Below are positions 44,341-57,338 of a stretch of DNA of 64,000 bases, one piece after another. Origin of the DNA: Ectocarpus siliculosus (lineage: Eukaryota; Sar; Phaeophyceae; Ectocarpales; Ectocarpaceae); contig FN649739.1 in the NCBI GenBank assembly GCA_000310025.1, positions 2,159,473-2,223,472 on the forward strand. Reading direction: 5' to 3'. The translations under genes and the position numbers were made by a program. Below the pieces are notes generated by a model, which was not told the origin of the DNA, did no database searches, and was given only the letters and a program-made list of their open reading frames with translations. Every line of letters starts with the position of its first letter. Positions within the stretch are counted from its first letter, which is position 1.

Positions 44341-46427
44341 TAGCCCGGGGGTAGCCCCGGCCTCATCTGAAGCCCTTTCCCGTTTTCCCCAGAGAGGGTA
44401 TGTATGTGTGGGGTCGGATGATGAATGTAGTTGGGGGCGGTGATCTGATGAAGATGACAAAAAAAAGAGGCTACTACTACATACTGTAGACTACTCAAAC
44501 CATTAGATAGAGTATATAGTCAGCGCTGACAAGTCTAATGGTTTCATTTTCGGCTTCTATAAAAGTTAGTGGTAATGGGGTTCGTGAGCCCCGGCACTTT
44601 CAATTCCGAGGAGGGTGACTCCCCTTGCCAACGCTACTACCCGTCCAACCTTATTTCGCTTCATATATCACTCGCCACCCACATCCGGAATCCTGCAGAA
44701 TGTTCCCAAGGGTCCGTCTCAGACGAGAGTCCTTCCGTCACCCATGCTCTGGCCAAGAGTATCCAGGGTCTCAGGGAAAAAAGCACTTAAAAGCGTCCAG
44801 CCTGGGTCTCGAAACAACGACTAACTTTAATAGGCATCGGCGAAATCTTAATGAGGATGGTGATATACAAGTCAAGGTAGAGTGGGGCTGATGATGCGAG
44901 CGCGATGAAAGTACCTGGGATCCTTGGGGAGCCGTTAAAAAAGATGCGGGAAGATGCTCCGCATTTCGTAAGGTTAGAGTTGCGGAAGATGGGTCTGGAC
45001 CAAGGCGTTCGTGATAGGTTGCAGTCGGAATATATGGCATCGACATGTATTCTCATTATAATAATTGAAGGAGGAGAGCGTTGCAACGGCATTATTATCA
45101 TGTTAGGAGGCTGAGGCATTGATTGGCTGTGAGGCCGCTATCATTCACAGCGCATAAAGATGACGCAATGTCAGGTCGATTTATTTGTTTTCAAGCTACC
45201 GTAGAGATCTACTTTGAAGTAGTACGTTGCTTTGGAGAGTGCTGTGGAATAAAGTAGGCCACTCTTGAAGGGAACGGGCGCGGCAAGGCGAGGCGCGCAG
45301 ATTACTCATAGACGAGTGCAAATAAATTGGATTCATCAAGACCGAGGAGGAGGCAATTACACGCGGGAAAATGAAATCGAAAATAAAAGCGGAAAATGTA
45401 GTCCGAACAGACAAGGAAATCAGATAGAAAAGGCACGGGAGGCCAAGATAGCGCAAGGCGGGTAAGGGTCTGCCCAGCGAATAAAACGTCGTTGAGTCGA
45501 GGACTACGTCTATCAGGTACTATAATAATATATATGTGGTAGTCTATAGTCAAGGTCGACGCAGTCCGTCCAGGCGAGGAAAGCAGCACGGAATCCTGAT
45601 ACATTCGCACACCAAGTAGTACTCAAAGGCGGCGTAACTATGACATGCCTTGTTCGATGTAGTATGAGACAGTATATAGAAGGAACTCGAAGGCCTCTGA
45701 TCAGTCCATAAAATAGTTGTGAGTTGCGCTGCGCAGCGCCTACATGCTTTTATCTATCTGCATACATACATATATATACGTCTGTGTTTCTTGCAGGCAG
45801 GCAGCCGGGAAGTCAGTGAGTGGCACCTACCCGCAGTTAACTTGTTGTCGTGTGTTCTGCGACTGGGTACTTCCGATCAACGAATCAATGGTTCTTGCTG
45901 AGATGTCGTGGACGTTGTGTACATGGTATGTGCGTAGTTCGTTGCAACAGAGCACCGGCCGGATCGGCATGCAGTTGAGACACTGATGGTGTGCTTGATC
46001 AGAATAATCGAGGCTGGTCATCATGCATTGCGGAAAGTTCCACAAAATAAAAACAGCGCAGTTTTAAATCAGCTAAAAAATTGCCTGAACCTCCCTCCTC
46101 GTGTGTGCAGCAAGTGACTCCGGCGGGCGCGCCAAACATGTTCTGTACACTGTACCTGAGGGAAAAGACCTGGGGCGCCTAGAATAGATGGACGAAAACA
46201 ACGAACTCTTGGGGAGAAAATATTATGCGCGCGAGCAACGGAGCAGCAACAAAAACACGCGAGATGAACAAACCCCATTCGAACAAAGCATCCGCCATTC
46301 ATTTCCAACGCCTTGTAGCAGCGTGGAATGGCCAATTCATTTTGGAACGAACGGCATGTCGTGTCGTCTAGCGTGGCTACTATTCTTGGTGGAATAACCG
46401 CCGACGTAACACGCCACACGCCAGCAG

Positions 46428-46636
46428 CGAAAATATTGGCGAAACCAAGCCTTCGAATCGGAAGGTTACGCCAAACATAGCACGAAAAATGTTTCGCGCG
46501 GTAGGCTGTGGACATCGTTCCACCCTGCCAGCGAAAACGTTGCCGAAACCAAGCCTTCGAATCGGTAGGTAACGCCAAACACAGCACGAAAAACTGTTTC
46601 GCGCGGTAGGCTGTGGGCATCGTTCCACCCGTATGG
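46428..46636 (+). repeat. Direct duplication, unit about 104 bp
   Basis: AAACCAAGCCTTCGAATCGG starts related copies at about 46442 and 46546. Both continue through AACGCCAAACA-AGCACGAAAAA and TTTCGCGCGGTAGGCTGTG to ATCGTTCCACCC. The 204-codon minus frame across it is a by-product of the duplication. Confidence 0.85.
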
Positions 46637-49600
46637 TTGAGTGGTGGGTCCTGCGTGTACAAACAAAACTTTCCTCCTCCCACATTTTCGATAAAAATCG
46701 ATACGAATAGGCATTTTGCTTCTTGTGGTGTTTTAAATCATCGTCGACAACAACATCATGCGGGCGCTGATATCACCGCCGTGTGAAGGCAAGGACTCTA
46801 ACACCAATTGATAATAATCCATTCTCCCGTTAACCCTTGCCAACATTCATCCGTTCCTCGACATAATGCAATTGTGTAAAATAAAATAGAAAAGAGAAAG
46901 CGTAGTTATAGTGCTTCCCCTGCCCCGGTAATTTCTGAAAGAAACACCACCGCAACGCTCGTCACCCACCACTTCAAACATCACCGCCACCGCCAAATCA
47001 CACCGACGTTCAATTGCGACAATTGACCTCGGCTTTTGGCACACACTACCGGAGGTGCGGACCCGACTTGATCTCTTCCAGACTGCAACACCATCAGTTT
47101 CCCAGAACAGAGCAGCAGATCAACAACATCATCAGCGGTCATTCAGCTAAATCAACAAAAAATATACATCTGCCCCCCCCACCCATCCCACCCCCACGTA
47201 CTTCTGCTGGGACCGCTAAAATCCATTCTTGCTTCTCCTCGTCATCTCGTCGTCTCTCCCCTAATCACCAGTGAATGAACCCGTCAACAAAGCGGCGTCG
47301 TATGAATCGCGATGATAGCCGGATGTAGTCTATGTTGCAGGAGCGCGTTATGATATATCAGCCACCACCACCAAATCACTAATGTACACGAAAACAATGT
47401 CGTCTTGAACTACCATGCAGTCTTCAACCGAAACAGAACCCCCCTCCCGCCCAATTTGTTGTGGATCGATCGTGCTTGAGTTGACCCCTCCCCCATCCCC
47501 CTCCACAGCGACCCTTCCCCCATCCCCGTCCCGGGCCGCATACGAAGCAGGTGATATACAAGCGGCTGCACTCAACCGCCGTCGCCGGCCAGGTTGCTAA
47601 GCACTCGTTATCCTCGGCGATAACCGTTACAATCGAAACAAAGCAGCTTCTCGCGAAAAAAAAGAAGTTGTTTCTTCCCCCCTGCCACCACTCTCAAGGG
47701 TGAAACGGCATCATCTATTCTTCCAACCTTCTTTTCTCTCTACCAAAGGCCAGGAATCACTTGTTGCTGCTGCTAGAGGTGAGAGGGCGGGCGTGCTCAA
47801 GTTGAGTCGGAACACAGTAACGCGTATGCATACTATGTTTGTTCCCTCGCGGCTGTCACACGATTGAACGCACACGAACATACAAAAATAAAAAACATTA
47901 ACAAAAAAAAAACGCACAAATACAAACATCAAAAATCGCTCTGAATCACACTCATGTCAAGTGGAAACAGGATAACACGTAAATACCACCCACCTTCCAT
48001 CGAATCGAATTAACAAAGATACCACAACCATCACGACAGCGGCAACAATGTCAGCACCCACAAGAAGAAGAAAAAAAAGTGTGAACTGCAAATGCACGTC
48101 GTAAAATCAACCGAAGAACCAGAACAATCAAATCTTGGACCCACGCGTAACCGATATTAGAACACGACAAAAATCGGCAAAAAGTGTCGGCCAAGGAGGT
48201 CCATCCTTGTCTGACGTAATTATTTTTTATAAGAAACAATCATCAACCTTCTAATATTAGGCACTAAGCAAATTAAACTGTCCGTCTATCTAAGCCAACG
48301 ACCGCTTGTGTACATACACGCGTGAAACAACGATTGTAGAAACAGCAAAGTCAAAAAAAAAAAAGAGCGATCGAACACTTTTCGGAACACTTTTCGCCAC
48401 TTATGGCAAAAACCCCTATCGGTTTCCCGCACAACAGAGCACCTGCGAGCCATCCATCTACCTGAATAATCGGCTGGCTGTTTCTCGCAAGCATCAGGAG
48501 CGGTTGAACTCTCGATTTCGCCGAAAAACAGCAGTAAAAACAAACAAAAAAAAACGAGAGAAATCCCCGTGTGAAACTACGATCGCGTCAAACCGACCAA
48601 TGTGTTGAGGAAACATCCAACACCAAAAATAAACGTTACCATCCTCGGAGGACGCAACGGATCCATGCCCAATGGACCCGTCCATCGAGCCGAGTCATGG
48701 CGTACATACACGTACCTATCGACGAAAACCAACAAAACAAACCGTATCGAACCAAGCACCGATTCACCCAAAGCGAAGGGAGTGTAGTGGTGCGGCTTCT
48801 CCAAGACAACAAACACCGTGATCGTCTGCACTGCAACATTGAAGAGGTGGTTTAAATAAAAAAAACTACCCCCTTGTCCTATCGCGAACACACCCCCCCC
48901 TCAAACATAACAAAATAAGTTGAAATTGCCACTTGCGTTGGACTAGGTTTGACCGATCCTGATGGAACACAATAGGGTTTAACAAGACAGCAAGACAAAT
49001 GCAGGTCACTGCGCTGGACTCTGCAGCACTCCCCTCGACACCGCCAGTGCGCGCGCTAAAAAAAACAGGAGGCACCATACGAACCACACCCACACACCCA
49101 CACACCATCACCCGACCTCCCACTACAAATCAAATCGGACCAGTCTCGAATCAAGAGCGACGCCACCTTTGCAGGCTGCTACTGCATGCACACGCGCGCA
49201 CCCGATTATGATTGTTCTCTTTCTTCCACCTTTCGGAGGGCGGGACGTGACGTGATGGATTTCCGCCTCACACACATGTTCGAGCAACACACACATTTCC
49301 ACAACGGACGAATACAATAAAATCAGACCCAGACAGAAATAACAAAAAATAGAAGAAGAAAAAAGGGACTAGACCAGCGTGCGGTCGACCACTACACTCT
49401 TCCATGCACCCATCCAGAAAGAACACAATTACTCAAAGAGCAGAGGTAGAACCAACCAGTTGCGCCAAGTGCCCATTCCGACCCTAGGCTTGAAAACTGT
49501 GCCGCCGCGCGCCGCTCCCAACAACCCACCACCACCGCACCTCCACTCCACTCAAAAAAAAAATGAGCCTGACTTTCGCCGGCGTGGTGCAACATTAGAA

Positions 49601-50206
49601 TAATTACACCGGAGGTTGGTTGCCACTCTGAACGAAATCCCACGAGTCGGGGTCGGCATCGGCACCCCTTGGCACACTGCCGTTACCGCAGTGTGCCATG
49701 CCTCGGAGTGCATCAACGGGGAGCAGGGAGATTCAAGAACGGGCCGATCTATATCTCGCCGCACGTGTGTCTCCGCCAAGAACTCACTCTCGTCGAGCAC
49801 CAGACGCGCCGCCGCACACCCAAAACCATTTGTCTTGCCCATATGAACTCCCACCCATCCCCAAAGGCACCACCCGCCGCAACCGCTCGGAGACTCAAGG
49901 CAACGCCGCACCGCACCGCACCCCTCATCCCCCCCCCACCCTCCCCCCCCCGCCAACAAAACACCAACGAGAAACTTACGTATCATCCCCTCCTTGCCGG
50001 TGGCCTCCAAAGCGTGCGCCAAATACTAACCCCTATCGAGCCATTCGTTTTACCTCAGATGTAAGCTCGCCCCGCCCCGCCCCCCGCCCCCCCCCCCGCT
50101 CAGCCGGCCCCTCCCTCGGCAAAAATTTGCTCCGCTTGCGGTGGGTGGTGGTCGCAGCCTGAGCGTTGGCTCTCTGTCTCTCTCATGCGCGCGCCTAAAA
50201 TTTTTC

Positions 50207-52687
50207 TCAGTTTGCCCTTGCCCGGGCACGGCGGATGTTCACGTGCGACGGAAGCTTGTGGGCGAAGCAGAAGTTGGCTCGGCGGTCGCCGACAAGGCCG
50301 AATGACGGCTGGTGCTTGCACCCGGGGTGCTCGCAGCAGCGGTTCTTGACGTCCACCATGAGGGGGCTCTTGTGCGAGAGGCAGAAGGTCGCGCGAGGGT
50401 CTCCGGCGTGGCCGTAGACCGGGTTGCGGGTGCAGCCGGGCTCCCTGGAATCGACAGGGCGCAAGAAGAACAAGAAGAACAATTTAATCAGAAGACTAAG
50501 AAGGAAAAATATCAACAAGAACAACACTAATCAGACGACTACGAAGGAAAAAGATCAAGAACAAGACGAAGAATAACAAAGACAAGGAGAACCAGAACAG
50601 AACGGGAAGAACAAGGAGAGAGCCACGCGAGAGATTGAGAAAGTTAAAGCAACGTTCCGTCTCCACAAAACTTGTTCTGCATGGTATGCATACCATCCGC
50701 CGGTTTAGATACTACGCCGCCTGGAACGGTTCTCAAAGCTCGATTACTCCACCAACGAAAGGATGCCAAAAAAAATATTACCGTACGCTTTCTGAGAAAA
50801 CTCTCGACGTTTCCAATGCCGCCATTTTCGGCGCCGCCACCGTTTTCGTTGGAAATTGGCCCAGGGGGTGTGCTACATATCTTGCGCAAAACATACGGTG
50901 TGAAACACCTGGCCATCTAGCAACGACGACGTTATCTACGGCAGCTTCTCGCTGGTTCGTTGCCGTTCAAGAGAATGACTGGTACGTCAGCCGAAAAAAG
51001 CCTCATGAATCAAAACAGAGCTTCTTGCCCTTCTTTCTTCCCTCTGCAGCGAGCGAGGGAGGCTTTCCTCATCCTACCCATACCCCGATGGTCCCCGACC
51101 CCTCCCTGGACTGAACGACAGAAGGGCAAAAGATGTTCGATCGCTATGCATACGTGTACGTGCAACAGCAGCAGTGGGCCTCTTGACGAAACACAAGGCG
51201 CTTCATCTCGAGAGGAACAAATGAATGACCGACGGTCAAACCTGAAAAGGCAACGGAGAACGCACACAACGACATCACCCCTTCCCCCCTCCCCGGGCCC
51301 GACCGTTCCCTCCCTCTCCCTGCCTTGCTATTTCATACAATACCTGCAGCGGGGCGCCTTGACGTTGACCATGCCCGGGAGCTTGTGCTTGGCGCAGTAA
51401 ACGGCGCGACGGTCGCCCTCGATGCCGAAGTTCGGGTGAGACTGGCAGCCTGTTTAAGATGGCAGTGTCACCAGAGACAAGAAGAGGAGTAAGAGTCAAG
51501 AGCGTGCAACACCAAGCGGAAAAACTGGGACATAGAGCCACGTACGTAACGTAGCGGGCGGTTACGTTGTGTGCTTATCCAGGAACAGCGTCGGGGGTGA
51601 TGTGACGGTGGGTAATGATACAGAACAGAAGGGGAGAAAGAAGCGAAACAGTTGGAGACGGTCTGGAATCCCTTGGCGGATACACCGGGCGCGGAGCTGT
51701 TCTGCATAGTGGCTGTTGCCCGTCCGTCATGGGCAAGGGTGGGCGGCGTACGGTGGGGAAGTTGTTGCCATCACGTTACGTCGCTATCAGTCAGCATTGC
51801 AACAGAGGGATGGCAGAAAGACACTCAAGAGCTAAAGCAAAATACTCGAGAAATACATCACGCGTTTTGTGTTCTTGGTGCCTGCCACACACACAAATTA
51901 ATGTGTCGCCGCCGCTGCCGCTGCCGCCCCCCCCTATCTCTTTCTCTCTCTCGTATCTCCGGAGCGAGTGGATACCGGCGGACTTCAAAAGTGGGCGCGG
52001 GAGACGCGCACTTCCATACTGAGACGCGTCTGCCACCGTGCGCATACAGTCACCGTTCTAGCGAAAGTCGTCGCGGCCAAACCACGCAACGGCTCCGCGA
52101 ACACCAAACACCACCCCTCAATCCCACCACTTGCAAGGCTCGGTGGTTTCTCGTAGGTTCCAATCCAAAAGCACACACACACACGTACACAGACACTCAC
52201 CCTCATGGCGGCACCTCCTGCTAGTGGCCGGGGACTTCTTGCCCCTCGCCGTTGTCCTGCCGCCACCTCCGCCCCCAGCCGCGCCAGCCCCGGTGCCACC
52301 ACCGCCTCCGCCTCCGCCTCCGCCTCCGCCACTGCCGCCGCCGCCCCACGACCCCGCCCCGTCGCGCAACGGCGCGTGGTCAACGCCGTTAATCACGGCC
52401 CTGCTTCGACCCCCCGCGCCGCCGCCGCCCAATTCGCCCCCGCGGCCTCTCTCCATTAACCGCTCGAATACCGAGTCGCCGCCGGCCATCCCGCCGCCGT
52501 TGGAAGACAAGTGGATGCCGTCCGCTTCCCGCTTCATCACCCGGGCGCGCTTAGCTCGGGGCATGTCGTCACGGCCGCCGCCGCCGCCGCCGCCCCCCTC
52601 ACCGCCGCTGCCGCCGAACATCGCCCCGTCCGTTTCCCCGGGCGCCATGGACACGGGCTTGAAGTCGTGCGCGACGAACCGGTCGGA

Positions 52688-52718
<31 letters not shown>

Positions 52719-54439
52719 GCGGACCCCATCCCGAGAAGGCTCCTAGGGTTGTTGGGGATGTCGTAGGCCGGGGCGTGCGGCCCCGGCGGCACCAGCGTGT
52801 CGCACGGGGGCGCCGTTCCTCGACGCGAGTCTTCCAGCTTGTTGCGGGCCGACAGGAAGCTCCCTCCGCCGCCGCCAGGGGCACCGGTGCCGCCGCCGCC
52901 ACCGTTTCTGCTCCCGCTTAGCCCCCACACGACCTCGGTCACGGAGGGGGGGGACGAGCCCGGGCCCCACCGCGCGCCCGCGCCGTAGGGCCCCCTCCCC
53001 ACGGCGTCCAGCAGCATCGCGCTTCCGCCGCCGCCCGTCCGGATGCCGCCGCCGCCGCCGTTCACGCCGCCCCCGCCACCGCCGTTCTCCAAGATGTCGA
53101 GGGAGCTGCTGGAGTGGTTCCGGTGGTGGTCAGCCGCGGCGCTGCGATGGCGCTGCCCGCCACCGATGTCAGGGGCCGGGCCGAGCCCGGCGAGCGAAGA
53201 GGCAGACGGCTTCCCGAAACGACACGCGTCCCAGTTGTTAAGAGGGGGGTGGTCCGTCGTACCTCCGCCGCTGCCACCGCCGCCACCGCCACCGCTACCG
53301 CCACCGCCGCGGAGCGTCGAAACCCCCGCGCTCCCGCCCATCATGGAGGCAGGAGGCCCGCCGCCGCCGCCACCGCCGCCGCCCCTCCTTCCCCCGCCGA
53401 AGCCACCAAGCGCCGACTCCTGCTGGTGAAGGCCTCCGCCGCTGCCGACGTTGTGGGAGGACAGGGCCAGCGGCGGCGCGGGGTTCGGAAGCTGGAGGTC
53501 CCACGGAAACGTCGACACTACCGGCTCGGGGGCGTCTCTCCACCAGGACGTCGGGCTCCCCCCTGCGGTTGACGTCACGCTAACCTGGTGTTGGTGGTGT
53601 TGGTGATGGTGGGGGTCGACCACCGGCGCCCTGCAATCCGCCTGAGGGTCGAACTCGACGCTGCCTACGTCTCCGGGGTCGCCCCCCCCGATGCTGCCGT
53701 CTCCACCGCGTCCGCCGCCGCCGCCGCCGCCGACGTCGTTGTGGCCGTTGCTGCCGCCGTTCTGCATGCTCGCCATGCCCACGCCGGCGGGCAGGTTGTC
53801 CGTCGCCCCTTCGGAGCCGCCTCCCTGCTGGTGGTGGTGTGACGATGATGAGGGAGAGTAGCCGTTGACGGCTATCATCTCGTGTTGCCACGGGATGCTG
53901 TTGCCACGCTGCTGCTGCTGCTGCTGCTGGTGGTGGTCGGTCTTGCCGTAGCCTCCTCCGTTGCCAGGGTCGCCGGCGATCTCGCCGCCGCCGCCGACGC
54001 CGCTGCCTTGGTCCTGCGAGGCGATGCTGCCGTTCGCGCTGCTTTCTCTCCGCAAGCCGTTGTTGCTGTTGTTGTTGTCGCCGCCCACGACTTCGGAGTT
54101 CATGCCCGGCAAGCCGCCGCCGCCGCCGCCACCGCTGCCCCGCGCCCGAAAGACATGGGGGACGTCGCCTTCGAAGAAAGGGTAGCGGTGCTGGTCGTGC
54201 TCATGCTCCTGCTTGAGGTTAGCGGGGTGGCCGCCGTTAACATGGCCGCCGTTAACGTGGCCGCCGCCGGCGTGGTCGTCCATGTGCTGAGCGTGGCCGT
54301 GGGGGCCGTCAAGCGGCGCCGCCAGGCGATTGCGGCGGAAGTACTCCTTCATCTCGTGCAGGCGCTGCGAGGGTCCGCTGACGGACGCGGACCCCGGCCT
54401 CTTCCGTTGTCCCCCTCCGCCGCCGATGCCCTCCTGCAT
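50207..54439 (-). CDS. EsV-1-7 repeat protein with long Gly/His/Asn-rich N-terminus
   Basis: Three-exon model, 860 residues: 54439-52201, 51449-51344 and 50444-50207 (TGA), with GT/AG borders and phases 1 then 2. Three consecutive EsV-1-7 motifs begin at Cys743, Cys781 and Cys819. Each is an exact C-x4-C-x16-C-x2-H, with HPNFGIEGDRRAVYCAKH, NPVYGHAGDPRATFCLSH and QPSFGLVGDRRANFCFAH. The family includes the Ectocarpus developmental regulator IMMEDIATE UPRIGHT; its biochemical function is not established. Residues about 27-45 could form a basic helix (LHEMKEYFRRNRLAAPL). Most of residues 50-735 is Gly-rich with Asn, His and Gln runs, probably disordered. A basic cluster RAKRARVMKR near residue 630 resembles a nuclear localisation signal. 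An in-frame stop just upstream supports ATG 54439, although a CAG|G acceptor right after it is possible. Confidence 0.88.
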
Positions 54440-54440
54440 T

Positions 54441-54467
54441 TCAAACGGATTGGTGAGGTTCGGTCAT
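54441..54467 (-). promoter_or_regulatory. Upstream open reading frame before the EsV-1-7 gene
   Basis: An ATG at 54467 opens an eight-codon frame (MTEPHQSV) ending in TGA at 54441, one base before the main ATG at 54439. If the transcript includes it, it could lower initiation or act through re-initiation at the main start. Transcript ends are unknown, so this remains a candidate. Confidence 0.4.
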
Positions 54468-54469
54468 TT

Positions 54470-57165
54470 TGGGTGAGCGGGTCCACGGGGGCGGTTTGTC
54501 TGCATGTATGAATTGCATACCATGGTTGCTGCTTTTGTCCGCGGGTGTTGTCGTGATCTTGACGACGTCGTAGCCGTGTCACACGCAAGCAGCACCACAA
54601 GAAAAAATCGCAGACAACAAACACAGGCAAGGTTGGAGAGCTTGCTCGCATTGTCCTGTGGAATTCAACGCGCTCGACAAGTCCTCATGGCTGCGAATGG
54701 AAGAAAAAAGAAAAGAAAAAAAAAGAAGGCGAGGCGAGAAGGAATGCACAGGAATTTTTGACAGCGGCCGCCACATAGACCCACAGGCCGAAGAGTTCTG
54801 AGCGCAAAGAACAGCCCAACGGAAGACCAGAACCGGAGCGAAAAATATATACATTGGCGGAGGGAGCCCTCAAGTTTGTTTTGTATCTCTAGATGCATGT
54901 AAGTTGTGGTGCAGAACCTCGGTGTCAAACAAACCCCCCGGGGGACGCGTAAGCCGTGCCCACCCCCATTTATTTCGGCATGGCAAGAGCAACCCGTCGG
55001 GATCTGTGTGTTTTTACTTCGCCTCGCGAGTCATCGCAGAAATTTCGAAGGACAAGAGACGTGTAAACCCCGCGCTTACAACCGGCTGCCGCCGCTGCCG
55101 TATTGTGTTGGGCGTGATGTAGGCAAAACGTCGAACGACTTGTTTGCTCGTCTTCACATCCCGTGGCGAAATGCTTTGAGGGGGGGGTGCGACCGGTTAC
55201 ATCGTCGCGAGAGCGAGAGAAGAACAACAAGGGGGGGAGAAAACAACAAAGGCGGCGTACTTTTTTTTTTGCTCTTGTCCGTTCAATATATTCACAAACC
55301 GCCCTCTCCTCTTGTATGTAGATACGTATGTTGTTGTTGCCGAGATGAGCAAGCCCCCCGTGTGTGCTGTAAGGGCGTTCCTTGAGAGTGGAACACGCGA
55401 GAGGAAATATCTGTAAACGTGATACCGACCGTATGCATATCATATTTAGAAGTGTATGTGCACAGCAGCGCCGGCCCACGCAGCGGTGCAACCGAAGCTG
55501 CAGTAAATAATCAGTGCACAGCTGGCAAAAAAACGAAATTTTTTTGGAAAAATCAAATTAAAGGGCGGTGTGTGCTGTATACAGCGGCGGGAAGGGTATG
55601 CACACACGCGCCGCGCACGCAATGGAAGAAAGTATGTACATGCATATTTCGGACGTGTTCTACAACAAAACACGGACCGCAACGCACATGCAAGACAAAG
55701 GAGCAGTGGCGGCCGTTGCAGAGCGTGCTGTCGGCAGATCCAGGAGATTGCGATGAACGCATGTGAGGGGTTCACATCATATTCATTTATTTATTGTTCT
55801 ACAGCGAAAACGCCGATCCTGATTAAGGTTATTATGTGAACGAAGCACCTGACGTCCTACGATAAACTACCCACCAAATAACGATTTTCCTTGTGCACAC
55901 CAACCGTCATGTCATCCTCTACACATGAAACAACAGACCGGACCCCCCTCAGACAGATTTGCAAGAATAATTTTTGTACCTGAGGCACGGCTGGACGGCA
56001 CACACACTCACACCACACGACAGGAGTCGAGAGAAGGTAGGGAGCGTGTGTGTGAGAGAGGGAGGGGGGGGGGGAGAGAGAGAAAGAGAAGAGAGAGATA
56101 TCCTCCGCTTTTCCGGAAAAAAAGCAAAAGGAAGATAAGAAACAACGACACGACCTGCTGTGGGAACCACACGGCGTCGGGAAGCCACACCCCTTGATGA
56201 AAAAAAAACAAGGTTTAGTAGCAGCAGTACCGCTGGTGCACAGACCTACTCCGGTCTCGCATGACCTTGACTATCAGCGTACCGGAGACCTCGCATCAAA
56301 TATCCTATACAGCGCCAGAGGAGAGGAATCGTTATAGCATGGAGTCACACACAGACACACGCAAATGGAAATCTCAACTGGTGCTGCCTAAACGCTCCAG
56401 ACAGCAGTATGAAGGTTTCTCAGCAGCACCGGCGGGGAATTATTACCAACGTCCAAAGTCTGTCGTTAGATTCAAGCCTGGTACTTTGGCATGCAGCAAT
56501 ACATCGGATCCATCCAACCTTGAGAGTCATGCTAAAGACGAAGAGCTCGATGTGCTCGCCGTGCGCGGGCACAGCCAGGGCGCGCGGGGGACACACCGAG
56601 TCTTCGCAAAGAATGTCGGGTGTTGTTCCTCAGCGACGTTCGACACAACGGGTAAAAAAAAGAGGAAAAAAAAAGTACCAGCCAGCAACCGAAAAATATT
56701 CTTGGATGCCCGGAGGAGACCCCACGCCAGCCTTGAAGATCAAAGTGACGGAGAGACACACACACTTGGTGGTGGAAATTGAAAGTCACAACCAAAATGC
56801 TGAACGATTGTTTACGTAGTGGTGCATGCACGCCTTGCACAAGGCGTGCGGGTTGCATATTTGGCACACGCCTGGCACACACGCACGCGCGCGCCTGCTG
56901 TAGACGAAAAATGTCTAGCGTTACTGCCACAGCAGAAGCAGCTGCTGCTGTTTCCGGCCAACAACAACAAGCACACGTGCCGTGTTTTGGCATGACAAAT
57001 AAATGAGGTGCCACAAAAACACACGTACAAAGATCCCGCCCGACGCGATGCAAAACTCCGACGCGGGCACAGATTGCAGCGGGAGAGCTAGAGCTACATG
57101 GAGGCGATGACACCAGCAGCAGGCAGGAAAAGGCAAGCAACCATACAAAAGGACGAGGAGGGTGC
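54470..57165. other. Upstream flank of the EsV-1-7 gene, no other gene recognised
   Basis: Open frames occur on both strands (for example 56261-56782 plus and 56532-57140 minus) without motifs or exon structure. A purine-rich GA tract lies at 56030-56100. Confidence 0.4.
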
Positions 57166-57171
57166 TTTATT
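57166..57171 (-). terminator. AATAAA poly(A) signal
   Basis: AATAAA on the minus strand, about 170 bases past the stop at 57339 of the possible Gly/Gln-rich gene. Confidence 0.4.
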
Positions 57172-57338
57172 TACTTGCAGGGCGCATCATGGGTGGGGCG
57201 GGAGGTGCAAAAAAATCCTTTGCCGCCGAAACAAACAACGCACGCCAGACAAAATAAGCAAGCAAAAGACCATACAGGGCGGGTTTTCGAAGGAAAAGTA
57301 ACCTATGGACAGGCGCAGGATCCGCCAACATCAAACTT

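Larger units (their letters stand above)
43746..50206. other. Long intergenic stretch with scattered small duplications
   Basis: No exon chain or domain is recognised. The segment about 46850-49620 has a marked strand skew: the plus strand is rich in A and C and poor in G, with many A-runs. The part next to 50207 is probably 3' UTR of the EsV-1-7 gene. A TATA-like ATATAGGATAAAGTATAGG on the minus strand near 43900-43925 could belong to the PHD-like gene promoter. Confidence 0.45.

Noticed and set aside
46069..46683. 204-codon minus-strand frame
   Set aside because: It covers a 104-bp direct duplication and has no family motif.
50207..54439. Integrated algal virus because of the EsV-1-7 name
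   Set aside because: The motif is named after a phaeovirus gene but is widespread in brown algal genomes; here it is in an intron-containing gene and no other viral genes are nearby.
52131..54511. Long plus-strand open frames (for example 53882-54511)
   Set aside because: They are shadows opposite the GC-rich, Gly-coding first exon of the EsV-1-7 gene.
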